Source of the DNA: Alternaria dauci
Lineage: Eukaryota; Ascomycota; Dothideomycetes; Pleosporales; Pleosporaceae
Direction of reading: 5' to 3'
Assembly: GCF_042100115.1 (NCBI RefSeq)
Contig: NC_091273.1
Location: 2,976,001-3,040,000 of the forward strand
DNA length: 64,000 nt
Made by a program: the position numbers and the translations under genes. The notes beneath the pieces were generated by a model. It had not been told where the DNA came from. It saw only the letters and a program-made list of their open reading frames with translations, and did no database searches. Below are positions 31,543-41,643 of this stretch, in pieces. Position 1 is the first letter of the stretch. The number at the start of each line of letters is the position of its first letter.

Positions 31543-32860
31543 TCACATCAACACAGCCATACCCTGAGCGTTCCTCCCTGCCATTCCACCCAGGTCGAAA
31601 TGCTGCACCTGCTTCATGGACCCTTGGCCTCCAGATACATCCAGCACCGTTATCGCTGCATTGGTCGTCCCATTACCCGGGCTCAATGCGTAGACAAAAT
31701 CTCCCGCTGCACGCAGGTCGATAAGACCAGGGTCGCCGTTTGCAGATAGATCAAGTTGCGTGATGATGCTCGCGTCATCTAGACTCATCTCTACAACACG
31801 ATTTACGCCGACATCTGTTACGAAGGCGCTGTTTGTTGCGGCAGAGATTGTAACCCAACAGGTTGCTGATTGGCCGTCTATGATTCCTTTCCCCTTGACT
31901 GTTGCTTGGCCTTTGGAGTCGATCGACAACACGGTAGCACCGAATGAAGCGTCGGTGACGAAGAGGGAAGATGGGTCGTTAGGCAACGTAGCTGAGCCGA
32001 AAAGCACGGCAGTTCCTTCGGGTGAGCTGCGGACATCCTTCTTGGGTAGCGTTGCCGCACCGTTTGAAGCTCGCACAGCGTAGGCGGAGAGGAAGCCCGT
32101 ATTGTTCACTGAGGAGTCACCCTTGACGGTGGTGAAGAGGACAGATTCGTCAGATGAGAAGAACGCCTGTGAGACTGTGTTTAGTGGTCCTACAGGCGGT
32201 GTGCTTTGTCCGAGATCGAAGGGTCGAAGGTCGTCCATTTGCCCGAGTCCTTGCCAGGAGAAGGAAGCGCAGGCGATGCCCGCTACAGCGCCTGTTGTGC
32301 CGACGCATGCGAGCTTGTTCTTCGCAGACGCAGCTACAGTATTCGGAAAGTCGCCGGGTATAGCCACAGGCGCTCCGGCGTGTGAGAGCGACGTAGGATC
32401 TTTTGGTGATATGGTCATCATGGTAAGGGTGTTTGAGCCAGCGTTTACAGCGAATAGGTTCTGAAACTCTTTAGTCAAAACTTCTTTCCTTTTCTTCCAT
32501 GGAAATGAAGACGCTCACGTTTCCGGCGACAGTCAGAGCAGACTGGCCAACGAGCGCGTCAGGCGTTGCAGGGTTTCCCTCTGCGTCAACAGCAACAGAT
32601 CCAGCACCACCTGTCTTCACCACTTTGCCTTTGGATAGCGTACCATCAGCTCCGATAGGCAGCGTAATTACGGCGTTCTCGCCGTCATTGGTCAAAAGAT
32701 AGATGGCCCTTCCTACAGCAAGTTTTCTAGCGTTCGGTTCTTGCATACAGCTCATGCCATCTTGCTGTTCTGCCTGATCTGCACCTGCGTGATGCTGCCG
32801 ATGTGGTGCTGCTACTATTATCGATGGAAGTAGAGCAAGGAGGAACCTTGTCATGAACAT
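31543..32860 (-). CDS. Secreted beta-propeller protein, lactonase/muconate-cyclase-like
   Basis: Two minus-strand exons, 32860-32519 and 32460-31543, with a 58-base intron (GTGAGC donor, TTTCAG acceptor), give 419 residues. A signal peptide (MFMTRFLLALLPSIIVAA) precedes repeated blade-like units: RAIYLLTNDGENAVITLPI, NLFAVNAGSNTLTMMTIS, SLFVTDASFGATVLSID and NSAFVTDVGVNRVVEMSLDD. This strand-turn-strand rhythm with N/D-G or N-T turns is typical of the seven-bladed lactonase (carboxy-cis,cis-muconate cyclase-like) proteins that are abundant in Pleosporales. Whether it hydrolyses a lactone is unknown; I cannot place catalytic residues. Its 3' end faces ATP25, 292 bases away. Confidence 0.75.
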
Positions 32861-33599
32861 GATTTTAGTACGCGACGTGTTGTAATAGTTGAAAAGAGAT
32901 CAGGAGTGAACTGCAAGTGGAAGGTTTTGAAGCAATGTGAAGGTAGTGAGTTAGAAAGCCCAGCTAATCTGTCGAAAGCAATTCCATCGACAGTAGTCTC
33001 CTCTTATAGATACTGCCCCAGTACTGACGCCTCGCACTGTCACATACTGGGACGTACTGATTATTCGATCAAGATTTCCTAACTTGGAATGGCTTACATT
33101 CGTGCAGGATGACAGGGTCTCCAAGCACACTCGTGGTACTAACCTAGCAGTCATTCTCGCGCGGAACAAGTCCAAGGACGTGGGTCGGCTATGTGGTAGA
33201 CACGAAACGGTGCTTGTATCAAGCGAGGGCTCTGTCGATCCATTGCCTGAATAAGGAATCTTGATCATGAAGCAATTACCGGATAAAGTTAGCCTGGGGT
33301 TTCTTGTAGCAGACAGCCCCTAGGTCTCACAATTTTACATTGCCTCAGCTGCGCCCGTCAGGCACGTCAGACGGGCCGTTTTCGTTGGCGCGACGCCGGG
33401 AATGGATAAGGGGGGAGGCTAGATTGGACGCCTGTTCGGTATACATCGCTCGTCACCATGAGCACCTATTCCTTTGGAAAATATCAATACTCGGGCTTCT
33501 CTAGATAGACACCGAAAGCGCAGGATCTCTTACCAGTCCTCTTAGTGAGAAACTGACTGGTTACCTGCACACCCCGGCAAAATCGAGGTTTTGTGCACG
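32861..33599. other. Divergent intergenic, 739 bp
   Basis: Promoter region for the beta-propeller gene (left) and the bZIP gene (right). I see no gene. The palindromic-looking CGTCAGGCACGTCAGACGGGCCG near 33355-33377 contains two CGTCAG copies, a possible regulator site. Confidence 0.4.
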
Positions 33600-34823
33600 A
33601 TGAAGTTTACCTTCAAGCCTTTCAAAGGTGATAAGAGTTCCCCAGACGGTATGTCTTATACGATCCGTAGTCGCCCAGTCATGGATTGCTAATAACCATC
33701 TTGTCTTAGCAGACGATGTCGATTCGCGCAATCCGGAACAGAAACGCAGAGACCAGGTTCGTCGAGCGCAAAAGTCCGTTTAGTCTTTGTGTCCGGGGAC
33801 CGATTTCTCATTCTAAGTTTGCCGAACAGAACCCATCGTGAGCGAAAAGAAGCATATATGGCTTCTCTTGAAAGCGAAGTAGTTCGGCTCCGTGCGAACG
33901 AATCCAGGCTGTTGCAGAAGGCGAATACTTTATACTCTGAAGTCGCTTTTCTGAAGAGATTGCTGAGGGAGAATGGGGTCGCGATATTTGAAAGATCAGG
34001 GGTCACCTATGACGAAGAAAGAGGAGGATATACAGAGAAAGAGAAGATGATTGCGCTGATGATCGGTCAAGAGAACAAGAGGAACAACCGACGGAAACAG
34101 ATATACGTGCAACATATGCCTAGTGAGCCTTCAAGTAAGTATGTTGCAGTCGAATTGCAACTGCATTCGGTGATGACGTCCTTGCTGATGAATTTCGCGC
34201 AGCCAGCTCGCCACCGCTCATTACCCCGCCGTTATCTGGCTCAGTGGAATTGGCGTACATATCCACTGCTTCTCCCGACGGATCCACGATATGTATGGGT
34301 AGCCTCGACCCAGAGTTTGTGGGAATGGACTTTGTCTTGACGTATGCACCCTGCTTGCCCCTCGCCAAGCTGGCATCGCTAAAAGTCCATATGTAGTCTC
34401 GAATCCCCCTGCTTACCACATATCGACGTCACCTTATCCAACAGTAGTAACTCAGATACGAACCCTCCTACTTCGGCCGGTCACGCCCTCACTGTCTCAG
34501 CATGCCTCTTCCATCACCATCCTTCTCCACCCGGCCAACGTCAATCCTCTCTTACGACTTGGAAAGTCCCTTATGCCAGTATAGATCAGCTGTTAACGTT
34601 ATCTGGTTCTGTCCCTTTGCAGGACGGTGAAGTCACACCCGTACAAGCGTGGGATTATATCCGGCGACAAGAACAATTTGCCGGGCTGGAAGCAGGAAGG
34701 TGGGAGAGCCTGAAGTTGAGCCTGACAAACTTAGTACGATGTCACGGCTTTGGAGGCGTGATGGAAAAGGGCGCTTTTGAGAATGCGGTGTTTGAGACTT
34801 TTGTTGTTGGTAGGGTGTTTTGA
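33600..34823 (+). CDS. bZIP transcription factor, five exons
   Basis: Exons 33600-33648, 33710-33773 (or from 33713), 33830-34134, 34203-34392 and 34445-34823 give 328 residues (or 327). The spliced basic region reads KRRDQVRRAQKTHRERKEAY, followed by a leucine-type coiled coil (LESEVVRLRANESRLLQKA...LKRLLREN). After a disordered linker the C-terminal half has GHALTVSACLFHHHP, WKVPYASIDQLLTLS, DGEVTPVQAWDYI and FGGVMEKGAFENAVF, a conserved block of a fungal bZIP subfamily whose role is unclear. The normally invariant Asn of the basic region is Val here. The second intron uses a GTCCGT donor, supported only by frame and the restored basic region. The fourth intron (34393-34444) is my choice among two; it keeps FVLTYAPCLPL. 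Confidence 0.8.
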
Positions 34824-35673
34824 AGAGACGGGATTTGTCGGACACTTCCCAAGCCTGTACTGACAGCCGCTCTGTAATGGAAGAATCCACAAAAGGTTGC
34901 GTACTTGATGTTTACATTTTTTCGATGCGGTGAAAGAAAGATGATACGATACGAGCAGATTGCGTGTGAGGATTACATATGATACGGATTCATTCCTGAA
35001 ATCTTGGTTCAATGTTTTTCCTTGCAGGGGTGAAAAGAACCTCGGTGTTGATTATCAGTTCACGTATTACCCTAACAAGCGAAATACGAGGGTGTACGCG
35101 GCCTGAAAGGGTAGGTGACGGGCGGTTGGTGGCGCTTCTGGACCTGCGTCGCAGCCATCACGGTCCGAAATTGCGCAACAATGGAAGTAAGCTCATCGAA
35201 GACGACAAGTCGAAATCTTGTCCTATTCCCGTGGACCAAGACACGTTGCCAACCAAGATTGGGGGCAACAAACACACACTAAAACAGGGCAGAAAAGCTT
35301 AACAATAAAGTTATCGATAGATCGCCCAATCAGTCGCCAGCCCCGCACCAAACAACGACAGAAGCGTCATCAGCGCCTACGTCGCCACGCCGGGCCGTGC
35401 AAGTGTCAGCACAGCCGTCTTGTTCGCGCAGTGATTGAAATAGTATAGTACCTGCAGCCAGCCCGTGAACCCCAAAGACACGCGTCCCTGGTCGTCCAAG
35501 GCCGTGGGAGAATAACTACCCGGCTGCCCCGGGAAACACTGCGTTCCTTTGTTTCTGGTCTTCTACCCTACACAGCCAAGCTTTCGCCCAAGGTCTATCA
35601 AGCTGCGCTGGGCAAGCTTCGACTACTCTTGACATTCGTTCACCTACATTCGTTATCGACTGGCAATATCGTC
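34824..35673. other. Intergenic, 850 bp
   Basis: 3' flank of the bZIP gene and promoter and leader of the GH72 gene. Several short frames, none convincing. The last 150 bases are C-rich with CTTCGACTACTCTTGACATTCG-type leader sequence. Confidence 0.5.
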
Positions 35674-37403
35674 ATGTGGAAACCGCTTGTTTCTACTGCC
35701 GTGGCGGCGCTGGCTGCCAGTGGCGTGAGCGCAGCGAGCTACGACGACATTCCAGACATTGAGGTCTATGGACAGCATTTCTTCTACACAAACAATGGCT
35801 CGCAGTTGTACGTGTGTTTGCTGTAGGAATATCAAGATAACCATGCTAACCATGTCGCAGTTATCTCAAGGGTGTCGCATACCAGCAGAACTACTCTCCC
35901 AACGGCTCGACAAGTGCCGATACCAAGTACACTGATCCGCTTGCCGATGGCGACGCCTGCCGACGAGATATTCCCTACCTCAAGCAAATCTACACAAACA
36001 TCATCCGCGTGTACGCTATCGATCCGACCCAAAACCACGACGACTGCATGGAGCAACTGGCCAGCGCAGACATCTATGTCATCTCCGACTTGGGCGAGCC
36101 GGGCACATCCATCGAGTCGAACAACCCCGAGTGGGACGTTACGCTTTACCAGCGATACACAGGCGTCATTGACGCGCTGAGCAAGTACAGAAACGTCATT
36201 GGTTTCTTTGCTGGTAACGAGAATGTCAGCAGCGACAACCAAACGGCCGCTGCCGCATTTGTCAAGGCTGCTGTCCGCGACACAAAGACATATATCAAGA
36301 ACCAGAACTACCGCAGCACACTGGGCGTGGGTTACGCAACGGCCGATGTCCCGTCCCGCGATGAGCTTGCGCATTACTTCGCGTGCCAACCAGGTGACGC
36401 GGGTAACACGACATCCATCGATTTCTGGGGTTACAACGTCTATTCATGGTGCGGTGACAGCAACTACGCAAGCTCTTCCTACGGCGAGCGCGTTGACTTC
36501 TTCTCCAACTACCCTGTTCCCGTCTTCTTCGCTGAATATGGTTGTATCGAAGGTCTTAGCAGCCCAACGAGCCGTCCATTCACCGAAGTCGAGGTTTTGT
36601 ACGGCAACATGACCGAGGTCTTCTCTGGCGGTATCGTCTACGAGTGGTTCATGGGCGAAAACAACTACGGACTCGTTTCGCTGGTTGATGACGGCGCAAG
36701 TGTGTCTCCTTACCCCGACTTTACGTCTCTACAAAGCCAACTTGCTTCCGTTACCCCGACCATCACCCAGCGGTCCGAGTACACGCCCACCAACTCAGCA
36801 CCCGCCTGTCCTTCAGTCGGTGGAACATGGCTCGCACAAGCATCTCCACTGCCTCCCAACGTAAACCCCCAGCTGTGCGCCTGTATGATAGACAGTCTGC
36901 AGTGCGTCTACACGTCCGACGACGACGACGCGTACGCCAACGACTTCGACTACATCTGCGGCGAGAACGAGGACTACTGCAGCGGCATCGCGCGCAATTC
37001 CACAACCGGCGACTACGGCGCCTACTCTGGCTGCGACCCCAAGGACCAGCTGGCCTTCGTCGCAAACCAGTACTACATTGGCCAGAAGAAGCGCGCAGAT
37101 GCTTGCAGTTTCTCGGGTAGGGCAAGCACGCAGAGTGCTTCGACTGCGAGTGGTTGTGCCTCGTTGCTGAGTGCGGCGGGCACTAACGGCGACGGCAGTG
37201 TGCCTACTGCTACCGGCAAGGGTACAGCTGCTGTGAGCGGCGGTAGTGGTAGTGGTGGTAGTGGAGGAGCAGCAAGCTCCAGTAAGTCCGAGGGTGCTGC
37301 TCCTAGCGTCAATGCCCCTGGTTTCTTCGCCCATGGTGATTTGGCCATGGGTGCGTACGCTATCTTGGCAGCGGGCAGTTTACTGGGTATGCTTGTACTA
37401 TAA
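35674..37403 (+). CDS. GPI-anchored beta-1,3-glucanosyltransferase, GH72 with X8/CBM43
   Basis: Two exons, 35674-35807 and 35861-37403, with a 53-base intron, give 558 residues. A signal peptide (residues 1-20, ending GVSA) is followed by the GH72 barrel: FYLKGVAYQQ across the join, GFFAGNENVSS with the likely acid/base Glu165 and VPVFFAEYGC with the nucleophile Glu270. Residues of about 365-470 form the cysteine-rich X8 module (CPSVGGTWL...LCACMIDSLQCVY...CGENEDYCSGI). A Ser/Gly linker (SGGSGSGGSGGAASSSKS) and a hydrophobic tail (AILAAGSLLGMLVL) form the GPI signal. The enzyme splits and rejoins beta-1,3-glucan chains in the cell wall, as Gas1/Gel proteins do. ATG 35674 is chosen because the signal peptide starts there. 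Confidence 0.96.
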
Positions 37404-38121
37404 GTCAGCCAGGGAGTGGTATTGGCGTGGTGATGAAGTATGTTTGGATGATATACAGTGAGCCCACGTGCTGTGGAGCATGTGCTCAGTTTTCTAGCGT
37501 TTTTTATTATTGATACAAACGACAAATACAGTTAAACTTTCTTCCGGGCTTGATCAGCTGTACGTGCTCCTCGTGAAGACCAGACTTTGCGGCTTACGCT
37601 CCTGTTCTTTTCAGCACTGCTGACTTCTCATTTGCTATCGCACCACCCCTTCAACACCGACAAAAATCACAATTATCAAGAACAACACGTTGCACCAACT
37701 CCAGATATATTCTATCATCTACAAGCTGGCCTTTTCTTCTTATTTCTTTCTTTTCTTCTTCGCCTCCGCTACAGTAGCGAAAGACATTGCTATTGTTGCT
37801 TTCAAGACAACGTCTCGTGCCCCATAGCCTCTCTGTACACTAGAGTGACCAAGATGCCGTACATATGTAAAGCCCCCAGAGATCAGACACATTACTTTCT
37901 GATAACCGACGACATGCCAAGCCTATCCTCTCATGGGGGGATATCACTGTAAAAAGGGGAAAGCCCGAACCCAAATATACAGCATCCCGACGCCGACGCT
38001 GCGCTTGAAGCCAGGAACTGACACTATAACACTCTGCTGAAATCAATGTAAAGTTGTTGGTTTATGAAACTCGAATACATCCAAGCTCATCTTTTGGCTC
38101 TGTAATAGATACTGTAACATG
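37404..38121. other. Convergent intergenic, 718 bp
   Basis: 3' flanks of the GH72 and 4E-T-like genes. A plus-strand frame at 37587-37952 begins with a hydrophobic stretch but its first codon is TTG, and the region looks like pyrimidine-rich non-coding sequence. No gene called. Confidence 0.5.
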
Positions 38122-40713
38122 CTAGTACATGTTGGGTGGCCCAGGACGACCTGGCTGCTGGCGGGGAGGCCCACCAAACTGGCCGTCGAACATCATGCGG
38201 GGGTCTTCACCTCCTCGCATGCCAGGCATCGGGGGTCCACCGTAGCCGGGAGGTGGAAAATAGCCTGGTGGGCCTTGCATGCCATTGCCACCAGGTCCTC
38301 CGGGTCCGCCGGGAAAGCCCAGTCCACGGATACTGCCAGCGGGTGGGAAGCCAGGGAGGTGGCCAAGCGGTGTATTGCCAGCCGAGAAGCTCGGCCCAGG
38401 GCCCATTTGCTGACCATTAGGACCATTAAGGCCAGGCGGTTGACGCATTGGACCACCGAACCCGGGTGGAGGAGCAATGTTTGGTCGCTCTTGAGGTGTT
38501 GGCGGCATTCCTGGTTGACCGCGTCCGCCCATATACGGCATGTCCGGTACAGGCTGTGAAGGAATACCCATGTTGGTCGGCATGCGAGGGTCGCCTCCGG
38601 TGTTGCGGCGCTGGAGGCCCATAAGTGGGTCCTCGGGGGTAGGATATCCCATTGGCATGCGTTGGTTCTTTCCTCGCAGGGCTTCCTGTTGCTGTTGCTG
38701 TTGTTGTAGTCGTTGCATATGTTGAAGCTCCAGCTGGCGGTCGGCTGCATCACGACGCATCATCTCGTTCTCCGAGAACATGCGAGGGTCCTCCATGAAG
38801 CCAGGGGGCAAACCACCTCTGCCCTTGGGTTGATGCTGCGCCGGAATTTGAGGCTGTTGTCTTTGCTGATCGAAAAAGGCCATGTTATGACCTTCCTGAG
38901 CTGGGCGGGGCAAGTTATGACCTTGCGCTTGAGGTGGCGTACCGCGGGAAGGTTGCTGCATCAGGTTCAGCAGGAAGTCACGCTCACGCTGCTTTGTTGC
39001 TTGATCACGCTGTGATTCCTCGCGTGCGCGACTATTCAGCAGAGCCGCGAGGTTTGCGTCTTGAGGGCCGTTGCGTTGCGGCGGGGGCTGATGGGGAAAG
39101 TGATCGTCTGGATGACTAGAATCGGGGCGTGGAGGCCTGAATTGATCAGACATTGCATTCTCAGGCGACATGCTGCTGAAGCGCGATTGCTGTGGCGGCC
39201 GAGACTCGGGTGGACCAGCACGTGGAGCCAGGATGTTCTCCAATATACTCTGCTGTTCGAGGGTCCTTGGCGGTGGTCTACCATGTTGCGGGTCCGGCGG
39301 CGGCGATTGCTGATGGAAGTCCAAAGAGATACCTCCCCCATGCCTCATACCATTTGTCGGCGTGGGCATGGTTGTTGGAGGCTGGGGTCCTGGGGACGGG
39401 CCCGTACTGACTTGACCAAGCATCTGGAGAATGCGCTGGAAACCCTCTTTATCGGCGTTTGCCTCCATGGCTGGTGCTGGGGATGCAGGTGCCGGAGCTG
39501 GACCTTGGCCTGGTGCTGCTTGCTCTTCTGGTTTTGCAAACATTGTCATGAACCTCGATTTCTTGTCAGGCTTAGGTTTCGCCGAGACGGTCTCTGCTGG
39601 TGGGATATCCGCTGACTTGTCTCTGCCCCAGTTTCCGAAGAGAATGCCCTGTGTAGGCTCCGCTCCAGAAGACGCATGCAGAGGTGCCGTTAGCATGGGC
39701 GGAGCAGTGATGGATACGGCTGTAGATATCTCCGGTGGCGCCTCTCTCGATTCCTCCTTCTCGCCAGCTGGCGTGTCCTTGGCCCTCATCTGCTCCTTCC
39801 AGCGCTGGAAATCTTCTTGTGTTCGCGGCTTGAACTCCTTTTTCTCGACCTTGGTGTCCATCCATTCTGGGTCTTCTTCTCCGCCTGCACGATTACCGCC
39901 CCTGTTCCACTCACGGCCGTTGTCCCTTTCCCGGTCTCGGTCGCGTTCACGCCAGCCGCCCTGTACACCAGTCTTGACACCCTCATCCTTGTCATCACGG
40001 CGACCCCAGCGCGGTTCGTTGCGCTCGCGATTGCCACGGCGAGGGGCTACATCCAACTCAGGGTCACCCTCATGCTTGTCGCGATTTCGGTCGCCGTTGC
40101 GGTGGAAACGCTCAAAGTCCTCCTGGCCGAGACTCTTGCGTCCCTTGACGTTTGTCCAGCCCTCGCCGTCCTCTCGGGGAACGCGACGACCGTTGGTGTA
40201 GCCCTTGTCTCGGTTCCGGTCTGTTTCGCGGTCCCGCGTCCACCGATCGTTCTTTGGGAAACGGTCGCCAACAGTGTCTCCGTCGGTAGAAGTGAAACCT
40301 GTGCGTTCCTTTGCGTCGCCCGTCCCCTTGGCCGGCGTGCGTGCTGACAAGAAGGCTAACTTTGGCGGACCGAGCACCGTTTCTTCGCCAGGTTCTACAA
40401 AAAGCGCGTTAATAGCGGCCTTGATGCCCTGAACATCAGAAGACTTACGCATGCTCTGACGCCGACCGAACTGGCCCATGGGGTTGATCAGCGGCCGCTG
40501 CTCATTTGGCGTGGCCCCTTCTCCGTCTCGAGCGCCCCGAGTACGACGCATAGTGCCGTTGTTGTTGTTGTTGTTGGCGTGGCCATTGTTGGTGTTCTGG
40601 TCGGCAGGCACGTCCATCCATTGTGAGATTGAAGGCAGTCCATCAGGCTTCTTGACCAATGGAGACTCCTTCAGAGCCAACAGTTCAGCCTCCGAATAGG
40701 TAGGCCCCCGCAT
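38122..40713 (-). CDS. 4E-T-like eIF4E-binding protein, largely disordered
   Basis: One exon, 863 residues. The extreme N terminus reads MRGPTYSEAELLALKES; Y6-S-E-A-E-L-L12 is an exact YxxxxL-phi eIF4E-binding motif, in the same place as in 4E-T. Then follow SISQWMDV, an AAINALFVEPGEE segment, a strongly charged RE/RD/RN-rich region (about 130-320) with FPKNDRWTRDRE, a conserved helix (KEGFQRILQMLGQ, about 415-430), and a long C-terminal region rich in P, G, Q and M with a short Q tract (LQQQQQQQEALR). Such proteins hold eIF4E away from eIF4G and bring mRNAs to decay factors and P-bodies. The family call rests on the motif and layout; the low-complexity remainder gives little. Yeast has no clear equivalent. 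Confidence 0.72.
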   Translation of the reverse strand: MRGPTYSEAELLALKESPLVKKPDGLPSISQWMDVPADQNTNNGHANNNNNNGTMRRTRGARDGEGATPNEQRPLINPMGQFGRRQSMRKSSDVQGIKAAINALFVEPGEETVLGPPKLAFLSARTPAKGTGDAKERTGFTSTDGDTVGDRFPKNDRWTRDRETDRNRDKGYTNGRRVPREDGEGWTNVKGRKSLGQEDFERFHRNGDRNRDKHEGDPELDVAPRRGNRERNEPRWGRRDDKDEGVKTGVQGGWRERDRDRERDNGREWNRGGNRAGGEEDPEWMDTKVEKKEFKPRTQEDFQRWKEQMRAKDTPAGEKEESREAPPEISTAVSITAPPMLTAPLHASSGAEPTQGILFGNWGRDKSADIPPAETVSAKPKPDKKSRFMTMFAKPEEQAAPGQGPAPAPASPAPAMEANADKEGFQRILQMLGQVSTGPSPGPQPPTTMPTPTNGMRHGGGISLDFHQQSPPPDPQHGRPPPRTLEQQSILENILAPRAGPPESRPPQQSRFSSMSPENAMSDQFRPPRPDSSHPDDHFPHQPPPQRNGPQDANLAALLNSRAREESQRDQATKQRERDFLLNLMQQPSRGTPPQAQGHNLPRPAQEGHNMAFFDQQRQQPQIPAQHQPKGRGGLPPGFMEDPRMFSENEMMRRDAADRQLELQHMQRLQQQQQQQEALRGKNQRMPMGYPTPEDPLMGLQRRNTGGDPRMPTNMGIPSQPVPDMPYMGGRGQPGMPPTPQERPNIAPPPGFGGPMRQPPGLNGPNGQQMGPGPSFSAGNTPLGHLPGFPPAGSIRGLGFPGGPGGPGGNGMQGPPGYFPPPGYGGPPMPGMRGGEDPRMMFDGQFGGPPRQQPGRPGPPNMY

Positions 40714-41643
40714 TCTCGCGAGCTTAGCGCAGCGCGAATGTGCGGGTAGTTGCAGGGTAGGTTAAGTCTGCTGTCTTCAGCGTCGAGAGACGAGCTGGTA
40801 TGTATGTTGTATGATGTGTAGTGAGTGATGATGGGTGAGGAGACTGTCCCGAGACAGCTGGGTGGTGAATCGCCGGCCTCGCTTGCAATTGAACAATGCC
40901 CGCTCTGCAACCCTTTTTCAAGACTGAGAATGGGATGTGGGCGAAGAATGCGATACAAATGGACGTTGGCGATGGGCTGACGGTGAGCGATTGCAGTACA
41001 GGTCTGGTTCGAGGCGTGTGCGTGTCGCAGCTTGCTGAGCGAGGTGAAGGAGCTCGAGGTGGGATGCAACGTGGTAGGGGAGTAGCGCACCCCTGCTGCT
41101 GTAGCGGCGACGGAAAGCGGAGAAGGAACAATTGCGAGCTCACGTCTTTGCGGCCGGGCAGTGTTTTCAGCAGGCAAAAGTGTCGGGCGGGTTTGGGTTA
41201 CTTTGGTTTAAGTAGCGGGCGTGTGAGTTGATAGCGCACGTGTTTGTTGTGGTTTTGTGTCCCAGGTCGCGAGTGGTGCGGGTCTTTGAGAGAGAGCCAG
41301 CCCTGGAGACACGCGCCAAGCAATGCTGCGGGAACGACGAGGTGCGTCATATTGGGTTCCCGCTACATGCGCCCACGGCGTGCACTCTAACCAGGCAGAC
41401 ACGACTTCACTTTCATCATGATCAAATTACGGCACGCATGTGAACATCAGACCATCTCGCGTGACCATGACTGCCTTGACTTTTTGCTAAGCAATCGCGC
41501 CACAGAGGAAACTATGCATGACACCGAGATGAGGAGGTCGCAAACAACGCCCTGTGTGAACGGAGAAAATACGCTGCAATGCTCTCAAATCGGTTCCCCA
41601 AACGCCTCGTATGGCGCAAAGATGCGCACTAAGATTAAAAACT
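40714..41643. other. Intergenic, 930 bp
   Basis: Promoter and leader of the 4E-T-like gene on the left and the URB1 3' flank on the right. Long frames on both strands near 40730-41180 overlap one another and contain no domain. No gene called. Confidence 0.5.

Noticed and set aside
37587..37952. A possible secreted peptide with a hydrophobic start
   Set aside because: The first codon is TTG and no in-frame ATG precedes the hydrophobic part; the region looks like a non-coding pyrimidine-rich interval between two 3' ends.
39431..40201. A 256-codon plus-strand frame opposite the 4E-T-like gene
   Set aside because: It mirrors the low-complexity R/E/D and P/G-rich coding strand and yields a Ser/Arg-rich translation with no family character.
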